Virus record (IMG/VR): IMGVR_UViG_3300008450_000004 | Span: 52,882-116,881 of that record | Direction: 5' to 3' (one strand) | DNA: 64,000 nucleotides | Source of the DNA: a virus | Part shown: piece after piece, positions 32,438 to 39,189 of the stretch | How the letters are laid out: each line of letters begins with the position of its first letter | How positions within the stretch are numbered: the first letter of the stretch is position 1 | Position numbers and translations under genes: made by a program | Notes under the pieces: model-generated | What the model was told of the DNA's origin: nothing | Database searches by the model: none | What the model saw: only the letters and a program-made list of their open reading frames with translations

Positions 32438-32995
32438 ATGAAAAAAATTTTAGTAATACATCCTGATGATAGGTCAACCGATTTTTTAAAACCAATATAT
32501 GAAAATCTACCTAATATAACTGTTATTACAGGGGGTATTTCATATATGAATGTTAGACAATTAATAAAAGAGCATGATAGAGTAATAGCCATGGGTCATG
32601 GTTCACCTTACGGTTTGTTTTCAATGGGTAAATTTCCTAATTCAGGTGGTATGATTATTGATTCAATGATGGTAGATGTCTTAAGTGAAAAAAATAACAA
32701 CATATATATTTGGTGCAATGCAGATCTGTTTGTTGATAGATATAAATTAAATGGTATATACTCAGGTATGTTTATTTCTGAAGTAAGTGAATCAATTTAC
32801 TGTGGAATACCTTCAACTCAAGAACAAATAAATGAATCAAATAATACATTTGCTAAAGCATTAGGAGAACAATTATTAATTGAATCATCACTTGAACGAG
32901 TATATGATAATACAAATCAAGCTTATCGCTTATTATCTGAATTAAATCAAGTTGCTAAATATAATCAACAACGATTTTATTACGCTTTAGATTAG
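32438..32995 (+). CDS. Possible caspase-like protein
   Basis: 185 aa. VIAMGHGSPYGLF and, about 40 residues later, IYIWCNADLFVDRY resemble the His-Gly and Cys motifs of the caspase/CHAT clan (H near 54, C near 94). The beta-strand and helix order around them fits. If active it would be a cysteine protease, of a type found in host immune systems. The match is weak and no other clan motif is clear. Confidence 0.45.
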   Translation: MKKILVIHPDDRSTDFLKPIYENLPNITVITGGISYMNVRQLIKEHDRVIAMGHGSPYGLFSMGKFPNSGGMIIDSMMVDVLSEKNNNIYIWCNADLFVDRYKLNGIYSGMFISEVSESIYCGIPSTQEQINESNNTFAKALGEQLLIESSLERVYDNTNQAYRLLSELNQVAKYNQQRFYYALD

Positions 32996-32999
32996 AAAA

Positions 33000-33023
33000 G
33001 GCAAAACAATTTTATTATATTTA
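33000..33023 (+). promoter_or_regulatory. Predicted promoter, GKCAAR-N10-TATNTTTA class
   Basis: GGCAAA, 10 nt, TATATTTA. The next ATG is at 33040. Confidence 0.6.
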
Positions 33024-33039
33024 AATAAATAAAAAGATT

Positions 33040-33195
33040 ATGTATAAATGGAAAGTTACATTCACTACACCAACAGCAGGTGGACGTTCACTCACAGAAA
33101 TAATAGAAGCACAACAATGGTTTTATGCTAAAGCCATGTTAGAGTCAAAGTATGATAAAATTAAAATTCTTCAATATACACCTATTAATAAATAA
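33040..33195 (+). CDS. Hypothetical protein, 51 aa
   Basis: ATG at 33040, 16 nt after the promoter box. MYKWKVTFTTPTAGGRSLTE, then a helix with QQWFYAKAMLESKYD. It resembles small phage proteins of mixed fold. Not recognised. Confidence 0.55.
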   Translation: MYKWKVTFTTPTAGGRSLTEIIEAQQWFYAKAMLESKYDKIKILQYTPINK

Positions 33196-33196
33196 T

Positions 33197-33421
33197 ATGA
33201 ACGCAATAAAAATAGTATATTACTCAGAGGTTATAAATAATATGGGTAGAACAGAAAGCTCTGCTAAAGGACATAATATATTTTCCGTTCTGAACAACCC
33301 ATATGAGTGGACTGATGATATGGAGTTTTATGATGAAGGAGGGCAAAAGTACTTTATTGATGACCTTATAGGTAAAGAAGTATCAGTACCGGATATTGGA
33401 ATATTTACTGTAGAAGAATAA
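33197..33421 (+). CDS. Hypothetical protein, 74 aa
   Basis: ATG at 33197; the open frame before it lies in the previous gene. MNAIKIVYYSEVINNMGRTE, then acidic (EWTDDMEFYDEGGQK) and a short strand-rich end (GKEVSVPDIGIFTVEE). Not recognised. Confidence 0.6.
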   Translation: MNAIKIVYYSEVINNMGRTESSAKGHNIFSVLNNPYEWTDDMEFYDEGGQKYFIDDLIGKEVSVPDIGIFTVEE

Positions 33422-33442
33422 AAATTTAAAATAAAAATAAAT

Positions 33443-33763
33443 ATGACAACAATAGCACAGCAATTAAAAATTAAAGAATTTCCATTTTTTATTAAAGACT
33501 CTAAAGGAAATTTAATCTACTATGAAAATTCATATGGTTCTTGGAGTAAATATGAATATGATTCAAATGGAAACGAAATCTACCGTGAAATATCAAACGG
33601 ATATTGGAGTAAACGTGAATTTGATTCTAATGGAAACGAAATCTATCGTGAAAATTCATATGGAACAATCATAGATAACAGACCTAAAACAGTTGAATTA
33701 ACAATGGATGATATTGCTAAGATGTTAAGAATTGACGTTAATAATTTAAAAATAAAAAAGTAA
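33443..33763 (+). CDS. Protein with two YD-like repeats, 106 aa
   Basis: Two near-identical blocks, each with the pattern SKYEYDSNGNEIYREIS (residues about 33-72), preceded by a shorter related block (DSKGNLIYYENSYGSW). They resemble the DSNGNE repeat of Bacteroidota proteins. The C-terminus has a charged helix (TMDDIAKMLRIDVNN). No function known. Confidence 0.6.
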   Translation: MTTIAQQLKIKEFPFFIKDSKGNLIYYENSYGSWSKYEYDSNGNEIYREISNGYWSKREFDSNGNEIYRENSYGTIIDNRPKTVELTMDDIAKMLRIDVNNLKIKK

Positions 33764-33768
33764 ATAAT

Positions 33769-34089
33769 ATGAGCACATTTAAAACATTACCAAGTAATCA
33801 AATCAATGATGGTATCCAGTATTTAGCATTTTATCCTAATGGGTATGGCGCATCAATCGTTCAACATAGATTTTCATACGGGTACGATCAAGGCTTGTGG
33901 GAATTGGCGGTAGCTAAAGGTACTGAAGAAGATTGGAATATATGTTATGATACTCCAATTACGTCAGATGTGTTAGGTTACTTGTCTGAGGCTGAAGTAG
34001 AAGATGTACTTCTTCAAATAGAAGCTTTAGAGGCTAATCCTAAAATAGTACCTTATAGTGAAGGCACAGTAATATTAGATAAAATATAA
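33769..34089 (+). CDS. Hypothetical protein, 106 aa
   Basis: NQINDGIQYLAFYPNGYGASIVQ, then FSYGYDQGLWELAVAKG, suggests a small alpha/beta domain with aromatic strands, common in flavobacterial phages by my recollection. Acidic second half. Not recognised by function. Confidence 0.6.
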   Translation: MSTFKTLPSNQINDGIQYLAFYPNGYGASIVQHRFSYGYDQGLWELAVAKGTEEDWNICYDTPITSDVLGYLSEAEVEDVLLQIEALEANPKIVPYSEGTVILDKI

Positions 34090-34099
34090 AATATAAAAT

Positions 34100-34255
34100 A
34101 TGTCAATAATGAGTTTATTAGGTATGTTATTTTTAATATTAGCATCTATACCAAAAAATAAAATTACCAAAACACCCCATAACGAAAATCTTATTAATTT
34201 GGTTTTATCTATTTTGTGTTTTGTATCATTTATATTATCAATGACGTTACATTAG
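34100..34255 (+). CDS. Small membrane protein, 51 aa
   Basis: ATG at 34100. Two hydrophobic segments (residues 3-18 and 31-49) with a basic loop between. Not recognised. Confidence 0.5.
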   Translation: MSIMSLLGMLFLILASIPKNKITKTPHNENLINLVLSILCFVSFILSMTLH

Positions 34256-34262
34256 TTTGTAT

Positions 34263-34286
34263 AGCAAAATTATTTTTATATATTTA
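34263..34286 (+). promoter_or_regulatory. Predicted promoter, GKCAAR-N10-TATNTTTA class
   Basis: AGCAAA, 10 nt, TATATTTA, and the next ATG only 2 nt after the last base. The leader would be absent or a few nucleotides long. Confidence 0.6.
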
Positions 34287-34288
34287 AC

Positions 34289-35056
34289 ATGAAAAACATA
34301 CATTTATTACCAACATCAAAACCAAGTAGGTTAGTATATTCAGGTAACAATAAAAATTTGTTATTTTCAAAAGAACCTATTTCATTTAGAACATTTGAAA
34401 GAAGTCCACAAAACATCTACATCACTTCTGATGAAGAAATTAAAGAAGGAGATTATATTATTTCCTTAGTTGATGATGAATCATTTGAAATGGTATGGAA
34501 ATGTGATAAATCTCAAATCAAAAATATGATTGATTTTGATTTAGAGTTTAAAAAAATAATACTAACAACAGACCAAGACTTAATTAAAGATAATGTACAA
34601 TCTATTGATGATGAGTTCCTTGAATGGTTTGTAAAGAATCCAAGTTGTGAGAGTGTTGAGGTGAAAATTGATTGTGATATATGTGCTTTAGAGTGTACAA
34701 CAATTAAATGTCCTAATTTGTTTTACAAAATCATCATTCCACAAGAAGAACGTAAACAAATTAAATGTTATTGTGGTCATACTATAACTTGTGATTGTGA
34801 ACCTTTACAAGAAACACTTGAAAAAGCTGCTGAAAAATTTTGGGATAAGTTAAGTTTTGACGATGCTTTTAAAGCAGGTGCTAAATGGCAAGCAGAAAGA
34901 ATGTATAGTGAGGAAGATATGATTGAGTTTGCAGAGTTTGTAGCCACTTATCCTGATAAAAATAAAAATATAAATGGTCAAATATTACATGCTAAATCAA
35001 AATATGATGGCTCTGAAAGAACAGTTGATTTATTAGAACAATTTAAAAAAAAATAA
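34289..35056 (+). CDS. Conserved mosaic phage protein, 255 aa
   Basis: MKNIHLLPTSKPSRLVYSGN, then NIYITSDEEIKEGDYIISL, IILTTDQDLIKDNVQSIDDEFLEWFVKNPSCESVEV, match a mosaic protein common in flavobacterial phages. The C-terminal half contains a zinc-like Cys group (CYCGHTITCDC) and KAGAKWQAERMY. No function known to me. A small membrane ORF follows it after 1 base. Confidence 0.75.
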   Translation: MKNIHLLPTSKPSRLVYSGNNKNLLFSKEPISFRTFERSPQNIYITSDEEIKEGDYIISLVDDESFEMVWKCDKSQIKNMIDFDLEFKKIILTTDQDLIKDNVQSIDDEFLEWFVKNPSCESVEVKIDCDICALECTTIKCPNLFYKIIIPQEERKQIKCYCGHTITCDCEPLQETLEKAAEKFWDKLSFDDAFKAGAKWQAERMYSEEDMIEFAEFVATYPDKNKNINGQILHAKSKYDGSERTVDLLEQFKKK

Positions 35057-35057
35057 T

Positions 35058-35141
35058 ATGAATAAATATGACACTCAACAACATATAATAGTATGGATAA
35101 TGATACTAATACCTTTATTATGTTTGTTTTTATGTGATTAA
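35058..35141 (+). CDS. Micro-protein, 27 aa, membrane segment
   Basis: ATG at 35058, 1 base after the previous stop. IIVWIMILIPLLCLFLCD is one hydrophobic segment. It may be real or a chance frame. Confidence 0.35.
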   Translation: MNKYDTQQHIIVWIMILIPLLCLFLCD

Positions 35142-35170
35142 GGTTTGAACAATTTAAAAAAATAAGACTT

Positions 35171-35401
35171 ATGGAATCAGTAAAACAAACAGCAGTAGAA
35201 TGGTTAATAGAACAATTAACCCCTTCAATATCATTGCAACAAAAACATATTGATGAATTAAAAGAACAAGCCAAAGAAATGGAGAAACAGAGAACAATTT
35301 CATTTGCTTTACTTTGTATGCTTAGTAAACAAGACGTACACATTAATTTAAGAAATGACCTTGTTAGAAAGTACAACGAACAATACGGAGGTAACAAATG
35401 A
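35171..35401 (+). CDS. Small accessory protein of the KQTAVEWL family
   Basis: 76 aa. VKQTAVEWLIEQLTPSISLQQ, then ELKEQAKEMEKQR, is the same family as the protein at 25017-25241. It is helical. It overlaps the short following frame by 4 bp. No function known. Confidence 0.7.
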   Translation: MESVKQTAVEWLIEQLTPSISLQQKHIDELKEQAKEMEKQRTISFALLCMLSKQDVHINLRNDLVRKYNEQYGGNK

Positions 35402-35460
35402 CACCAAAAGAAAAAGCTAAAGAATTACTTGATAAGTTTGATTGGCAACAATCGCATTAA
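35398..35460 (+). pseudogene. Truncated small gene, 20 codons
   Basis: ATG at 35398 (ATGA overlap), MTPKEKAKELLDKFDWQQSH, then TAA. From memory the MTPKEKAKELxDKF start is a conserved start of longer phage proteins, so this is probably a remnant. Confidence 0.45.
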
Positions 35461-35544
35461 AAAAGATGCTAAAAGAAGGACAGCCTACATCCTTTGTAGT
35501 AATCAGGCTTATGATTTTAAAATTACATTTAAATAAAATAAATT

Positions 35545-35625
35545 ATGAGTAAACCTAGTTATGAAAAATTATTTGAAGAAAATTGGAAATTAATAAAAGA
35601 AAATGTTTGGATTAAAAATAAGTAA
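35545..35625 (+). CDS. Possible micro-protein, 26 aa
   Basis: ATG at 35545: MSKPSYEKLFEENWKLIKEN, then VWIKNK and stop. Its frame overlaps the next gene by 23 bp. It could be real or chance. Confidence 0.3.
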   Translation: MSKPSYEKLFEENWKLIKENVWIKNK

Positions 35626-35866
35626 TAAAATAGATACTAATACCGGTATATTTCCAATAACACAATTTAAGTTTGATGAAAAAACCGGTTGTCATTGGGC
35701 TAGTTTAGGTAAAATTTGTGATTTAAACTATGGTGAGCGAGAATGGTTAATTTCCTGTCCTGAAGATGAGGGTTGTTGGATAAAATCTAAATGGAAAAAA
35801 TTACATAAAATGGAAGATAAAATTACGAGCACAGTAAATGCGCTAAAGAAGCAAATAAATGAATAA
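35603..35866 (+). CDS. Hypothetical protein, 87 aa
   Basis: Not recognised. GLKISNKIDTNTGIFPITQF, DEKTGCHWASLGKICDLNYG, then CPEDEGCWIKSKW suggests a small Cys-containing domain, perhaps zinc-binding. Basic C-terminus. It begins inside the previous short frame. Confidence 0.6.
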   Translation: MFGLKISNKIDTNTGIFPITQFKFDEKTGCHWASLGKICDLNYGEREWLISCPEDEGCWIKSKWKKLHKMEDKITSTVNALKKQINE

Positions 35867-36135
35867 AGTTAGGTAGCACGAAAATGTAGTTAAGGGTGAC
35901 AAAAACGATAGTGTAGGGAAACCGAAAAGAAAGTTTCGGGCGCCCGAAAAATAAGGTTAGGGTGACGGGTGGAATGAGTTTAGGTGATTGGTGGGGGTGT
36001 GGTGGTGCAGGACGAGAAAATTATGCACAACACCACACCAATTCACAACGACTCATATATCAATATATATTATTCGCACATTTTGTACCAATTTTTTATG
36101 TTCTTTTGTATTTTTTGTATGTTTTTGTTTGTTTT
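35867..36135 (+). other. Noncoding region with a long hairpin and a palindrome
   Basis: 269 bases without a gene. At 35934-35949 there is a perfect 16-bp palindrome (TTTCGGGC / GCCCGAAA). At 35974-36056 there is a long imperfect hairpin: ATGAGT / ACTCAT at the base, GTGATTGG / CCAATTCAC in the middle, and GGTGTGGTG, GTGCA / TGCAC, CACCACACC near the tip. It could be an RNA, an operator or an origin element. Local G content is high. Confidence 0.55.
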
Positions 36136-36159
36136 GTCAAGGCTTTTTACTTATTTTTA
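36136..36159 (+). promoter_or_regulatory. Predicted promoter, GKCAAR-N10-TATNTTTA class
   Basis: GTCAAG, 10 nt, TATTTTTA, 20 nt before the start of the next gene at 36180. Confidence 0.6.
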
Positions 36160-36179
36160 CCTAAACAATAAAACCAACC

Positions 36180-36443
36180 ATGTCAAACGTAAAAATTAAG
36201 TCTATTTTTGAACAAATCTCAGAAATAGCATTCAACACAGCCGATTTAGGCTTTGCAAAACAACACACAATTGAATTTGTTTCATCAAAAAACATCAACG
36301 ACAAAGACAAACAATCAATTTTGTTCAATATTAATGAATGTAAAACCCTCTACAAATTTCAAAACTACATTGCTAATGCATTACTTAAATATGAAGGGTT
36401 AGGGGCAGACAGGATGGCGAATGAATATAAACAACACAGATAA
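36180..36443 (+). CDS. Hypothetical protein, 87 aa
   Basis: Not recognised. Helical, with a basic start (SNVKIKSIFEQISEIAFNTADLG) and AKQHTIEFVSSKNIN. It is the last gene before a 643-bp noncoding region. Confidence 0.6.
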   Translation: MSNVKIKSIFEQISEIAFNTADLGFAKQHTIEFVSSKNINDKDKQSILFNINECKTLYKFQNYIANALLKYEGLGADRMANEYKQHR

Positions 36444-36468
36444 CGCAAAGTAAACGCGCAAAAACACT

Positions 36469-36590
36469 ATATACGAATAACTACAACATCCGTAAACCAG
36501 CAACATAAGTGGAGAAAAATAATATTAATTAAGATATACCATACATGGTAATATCAGGCGTTATTAATATGCTGTTTCGTATATTTTTTT
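36469..36590 (+). ncRNA. Candidate structured RNA 1
   Basis: ATATACGAA (36469-36477) pairs with TTCGTATAT (36576-36584), which is followed by a T run. Inside there is an ATACCAT / ATGGTAAT hairpin at 36533-36555. No ORF covers the region. A compact RNA of about 120 nt is possible; not tested. Confidence 0.4.
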
Positions 36591-36600
36591 ACCTAAATTA

Positions 36601-36624
36601 GACAACCACTCCGGTTGTCTTTTT
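36601..36624 (+). terminator. Intrinsic terminator
   Basis: GACAACC / GGTTGTC stem (7 bp, loop ACTCC), followed by five T's. Confidence 0.75.
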
Positions 36625-36633
36625 GTGTCCTCA

Positions 36634-36935
36634 TATATTTATTGTTGTTCAAGGATGAATTCGTCTCAGTAGCCAGTGAGTTACTCAACCTAGTAGCACA
36701 GCCCTTTGTGGCACCGCCAACAGTTATAGTCTAGAGAACAAAACAACTAATGGAACTGTATGATATCCAGATAACGCATATCAAAAACAAAATGTAGCAA
36801 CTGTGGGAACTCCAAAAAATGAATCCAGCACGTATGGCTCAGCAGTAGTGTAAAACTGAGATAAGACATAGAATAATTTTTGAAAACCTAGTACTTTTGT
36901 GCAGGCTATCTTTGTGCTCGGCACAGCTTTTTTTC
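36634..36935 (+). ncRNA. Candidate structured RNA 2
   Basis: 300 bases without an ORF. A TATATTTA box lies at 36634 and a terminator-like hairpin (TGTGC-TCG-GCACA, then a T run) at 36909-36928. Internal pairings include TTGTTGTTC (36643) with GAAC-AAAACAA (36736), GAGT/ACTC and CACA/TGTG. It has the shape of a transcription unit for a noncoding RNA. Known families were not recognised. Confidence 0.4.
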
Positions 36936-37038
36936 GTATCTTTCCACCAATTTTATTTTAAAATTTTTACTAATTGGAAGGCACAATTATTTTTTGTATC
37001 TTGTAGCTAATGCTTTTTTACCACGAATTTTTTGTCAA

Positions 37039-37142
37039 TTGGTAGGCATTATTCTTTTTACTATATTTATATAAAATATTTTTACAATGACAAAACAATT
37101 AATAAACGAAGCCAAGCGATTCCAGGAATTAGCAGGCATTAA
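37039..37142 (+). repeat. 104-bp direct repeat, copy 1 (promoter plus N-terminal tag)
   Basis: Identical to 37625-37728. It covers a TATATTTA-type promoter region (GGCATT ... TATATTTA at 37045-37069) and the first codons of the gene at 37087, including the tag MTKQLINEAKRFQELAGI. Confidence 0.85.
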
Positions 37143-37476
37143 CGAAGTTAAAATTCAACTATCACCTCTTAGTATAATTAGATTTTTGGAAGAATATGAT
37201 GATGAGGTTTCTAAGAAAATATTCGAACCCCTTATGCAGCAATATGGTATACCTAAAGAAATAGCTACATATTATGCGTGGACTCCAGCAGATTATATGT
37301 ATGGTGAGAATACAGCTGAGTGCTCTATTGAGAGTGAAGATGGGCAAGTATCTATTGTGGCTAGTCTTAAACCTTACGATACGGAACTTGAAGAGTTAGA
37401 TCCTGAATATTCTAATAGTCACCCATACAATATAGCAGGAAAAAATGTTTATATTATTGATACTGATAATTTTTAA
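37087..37476 (+). CDS. Tagged protein A, 129 aa
   Basis: The N-terminal 18 residues MTKQLINEAKRFQELAGI are identical in the next gene. The rest (VKIQLSPLSIIRFLEEYDDE...) differs. The tag is an amphipathic helix like the capsid-targeting sequences of T4 internal proteins and Alt; proteins with it could be packed into the head and injected. The terminator at 37501 follows. Body not recognised. Confidence 0.65.
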   Translation: MTKQLINEAKRFQELAGINEVKIQLSPLSIIRFLEEYDDEVSKKIFEPLMQQYGIPKEIATYYAWTPADYMYGENTAECSIESEDGQVSIVASLKPYDTELEELDPEYSNSHPYNIAGKNVYIIDTDNF

Positions 37477-37500
37477 TTAAAAATAAACACATTTTAAATT

Positions 37501-37529
37501 AAAGCGCTCACTACGAGCGCTTTTTTTTT
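37501..37529 (+). terminator. Intrinsic terminator (AAAGCGCTC family), copy 1
   Basis: AAAGCGCTC / GAGCGCTTT stem (9 bp, loop ACTAC), then a T run. Near-identical copies at 38234 and 38950. Confidence 0.85.
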
Positions 37530-37553
37530 GCCTCACAACAGCACTTGTTGCCT

Positions 37554-37577
37554 GGCAAAACCTAAATCGTATATTTA
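37554..37577 (+). promoter_or_regulatory. Predicted promoter, GKCAAR-N10-TATNTTTA class
   Basis: GGCAAA, 10 nt, TATATTTA. Near-identical copy at 38286-38309. Here it is about 95 nt before the next gene, which also has its own closer box at 37643. Confidence 0.55.
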
Positions 37578-37624
37578 CACCAATTTCTTTTTATCACAAA
37601 TTTTTTTTGAAATTTGTATTCTTC

Positions 37625-37728
37625 TTGGTAGGCATTATTCTTTTTACTATATTTATATAAAATATTTTTACAATGACAAAACAATTAATAAACGAAGCCA
37701 AGCGATTCCAGGAATTAGCAGGCATTAA
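37625..37728 (+). repeat. 104-bp direct repeat, copy 2
   Basis: Identical to 37039-37142. It again covers the promoter region and the N-terminal tag of the gene at 37673. Confidence 0.85.
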
Positions 37729-38230
37729 AAAACTAAATGAAAATATCTCCCCTAGTGGTAGAGCAGTTTGGATGCTCCAAAATCCAGGTAACCCAAATGA
37801 CACAATCCGAGAATTAGAATACGATGATAATACGGGTGAATTTGAGGTTTCTGACGATGGTTTTAAAAAAGGACCAATATGGGAAGCTGAAAGTGGGTTA
37901 TTTGATGATGTTACAGCTATTGGAAAATCTGATGGTAATACTTGGATATTAAAATTTGGGAATGCTGATGGTGAACCAATACTAGATGGATTTAAAGAAG
38001 GAGAGGATTTTATTTTTGTACCAAAAAGTAAATTACAACCATTAGAAACTGCATATTCTGGATTTTCTGGTGATGATATGGAGGGTATTCATGGGTATTT
38101 GAAAAATAACGACTGGGAATTAGAAACAGGCACAGAAGAATGGATGGATTTAGCCGATATAATAGGTGAAGAAAACATGTCTGAATATATAGATTTTATC
38201 GAGAATACATTAAAAATAAACATATTTTAA
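37673..38230 (+). CDS. Tagged protein B, 185 aa
   Basis: Same N-terminal tag as protein A (identical DNA), then a different acidic body (SPSGRAVWMLQNPGNPNDTI, DDNTGEFEVSDDGFKKGPIW). It appears to have obtained its promoter and tag by recombination with its neighbour. Not recognised otherwise. The AAAGCGCTC-type terminator follows at 38234. Confidence 0.65.
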   Translation: MTKQLINEAKRFQELAGIKKLNENISPSGRAVWMLQNPGNPNDTIRELEYDDNTGEFEVSDDGFKKGPIWEAESGLFDDVTAIGKSDGNTWILKFGNADGEPILDGFKEGEDFIFVPKSKLQPLETAYSGFSGDDMEGIHGYLKNNDWELETGTEEWMDLADIIGEENMSEYIDFIENTLKINIF

Positions 38231-38233
38231 TTT

Positions 38234-38262
38234 AAAGCGCTCAATACGAGCGCTTTTTTTTA
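38234..38262 (+). terminator. Intrinsic terminator (AAAGCGCTC family), copy 2
   Basis: AAAGCGCTC / GAGCGCTTT stem with loop AATAC, then T's. Confidence 0.85.
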
Positions 38263-38285
38263 CCTCACAACAGCACTTGTTGCTA

Positions 38286-38309
38286 GGCAAAACCTAAATC
38301 GTATATTTA
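38286..38309 (+). promoter_or_regulatory. Predicted promoter, GKCAAR-N10-TATNTTTA class
   Basis: GGCAAA, 10 nt, TATATTTA, 28 nt before the start of the AT-hook gene at 38337. Confidence 0.6.
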
Positions 38310-38336
38310 CACCACAATAAAATAAAAATAAAGGTT

Positions 38337-38615
38337 ATGGAAAATCAATTAGAAAAATTAGACGGATTTATGGGCACAGAAAGTGGTAAATCCTCAAAAC
38401 GTAGGGGCCGTCCAGCAGTTGAAGGCTCAAAACGCCAAGCTGTATTAGCTGCTCGCGCAGAGCGAGCTGCAAACGGAGCAGAAATTAAACGTGGTCGTCC
38501 GGCTTCAGAAACATCAAAGAACAACATCAAATTGCAAGAACGTGCTGAACGTATTGCTCGTGGTGAGGTAATTAAACCCGGTCGTCCAAAAATTAAAGCT
38601 GAGGTTACTGCTTAA
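38337..38615 (+). CDS. AT-hook-like DNA-binding protein 1, 92 aa
   Basis: Three basic GRP blocks: RRGRPAVEGSKRQ (about residues 22-34), KRGRPASETSKNN and KPGRPKIK. These are the core of AT-hook motifs, which bind the minor groove of AT-rich DNA. The spacers are Ala- and Arg-rich helices (AARAERAANG, LQERAERIARG). A paralogue is at 39190. Role may be DNA compaction or control of transcription. Confidence 0.75.
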   Translation: MENQLEKLDGFMGTESGKSSKRRGRPAVEGSKRQAVLAARAERAANGAEIKRGRPASETSKNNIKLQERAERIARGEVIKPGRPKIKAEVTA

Positions 38616-38629
38616 GGCAGTAACTTTTT
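38604..38629 (+). terminator. Intrinsic terminator at the stop codon
   Basis: GTTACTGC / GCAGTAAC stem (8 bp) with the stop codon in the loop, then a T run. Confidence 0.65.
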
Positions 38630-38635
38630 ACTAAA

Positions 38636-38672
38636 GGACCTGCGAATTTTTTGTTTGCAGGTTCTTTTTTTT
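38636..38672 (+). terminator. Intrinsic terminator, long stem
   Basis: GGACCTGCGAA / TTTGCAGGTTC stem (11 bp with two G-T pairs), then eight T's. A TATATTTA box begins at 38674, so a promoter may start at the terminator's end. Confidence 0.75.
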
Positions 38673-38698
38673 GTATATTTATCTAAAAATTTTTAACC

Positions 38699-38938
38699 AT
38701 GAATAAAGAAAAAATACTAAAACATTTACGCAAGGCTGAAGAAGAAGTAAATAATATCTTAGATGATGCTATGAGCAATAATACTAGCATTACCAACATT
38801 GATTTAGAATACATGAGTCAGCAAATTAATAACCTTATTTCCGAACTAGAGGAAATTGATGAATTAGAGTCTGACCTAGAGGAGGACCCGTGGGAGGATA
38901 TTGAGGATGAGGATGATAAGCTGTTTGATGATTATTAA
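38699..38938 (+). CDS. Acidic helical protein, 79 aa
   Basis: Basic N-terminal helix (NKEKILKHLRKAEEEV), then a very acidic C-terminal half (ELESDLEEDPWEDIEDEDD). It lies between the two AT-hook genes. It could bind a basic partner or mimic DNA charge; not recognised. Confidence 0.6.
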   Translation: MNKEKILKHLRKAEEEVNNILDDAMSNNTSITNIDLEYMSQQINNLISELEEIDELESDLEEDPWEDIEDEDDKLFDDY

Positions 38939-38949
38939 TGTATTAAATT

Positions 38950-38976
38950 AAAGCGCTCAATACGAGCGCTTTTTTG
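38950..38976 (+). terminator. Intrinsic terminator (AAAGCGCTC family), copy 3
   Basis: AAAGCGCTC / GAGCGCTTT stem (loop AATAC), then six T's. It is the third copy of the same terminator. Confidence 0.8.
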
Positions 38977-39100
38977 TGCGGGAGGGAGGGGGGGGGAAGG
39001 GAGGATCTGGAGCCCCAGAGCCTGAAACCTCAGACACCCGACACCCTAGAGGGAGGATCTGGAGCTCCAGGCTTTCATCTACTAAAGGCGCTATTCTTTT
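38977..39100 (+). repeat. G-rich stretch and 20-bp direct repeat in noncoding DNA
   Basis: A run of G tracts at about 38980-39001 (several GGG, one of nine G's) is followed by two near-identical 20-bp segments, 38999-39018 and 39051-39070 (start GGGAGGATCTGGAGC; one base differs). GC content is far above the surroundings, which suggests recent acquisition or a special role such as a G-quadruplex. Confidence 0.6.
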
Positions 39101-39129
39101 TTAAATATTATTACATAAAAATATTGGAA

Positions 39130-39154
39130 GGCAAGATTATTTGTATTATATTTA
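39130..39154 (+). promoter_or_regulatory. Predicted promoter (11-nt spacer)
   Basis: GGCAAG, 11 nt, TATATTTA, followed by the common leader CATCACAATTAATAA, 36 nt before the start at 39190. Confidence 0.55.
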
Positions 39155-39189
39155 CATCACAATTAATAAAAAACAAAAAAATAAAGGTT

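Noticed and set aside
34978-35397. 139-aa minus-strand frame with Cys and hydrophobic residues
   Set aside because: It covers three + strand genes with good context; its hydrophobic nature follows from AT-rich codons read backwards.
35962-36199. Two overlapping + frames of 69 and 71 aa
   Set aside because: They cover the long hairpin and the promoter region; their sequence is phenylalanine- and tyrosine-rich low-complexity translation of T runs.
36640-36760. Group I intron core
   Set aside because: One segment resembles the conserved S element (GTTATAGTCTAGAG), but the partner R element and the P/Q pairing are missing and no split gene is present.
37528-37803. Frames of 66 aa (+) and 69 aa (-) over the duplicated promoter
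   Set aside because: They cover the terminator, promoter and repeat and have no supported start.
38974-39189. 72-residue N-terminal extension of AT-hook protein 2
   Set aside because: It covers the terminator, the G-rich repeat and the promoter; the ATG at 39190 follows the common leader.
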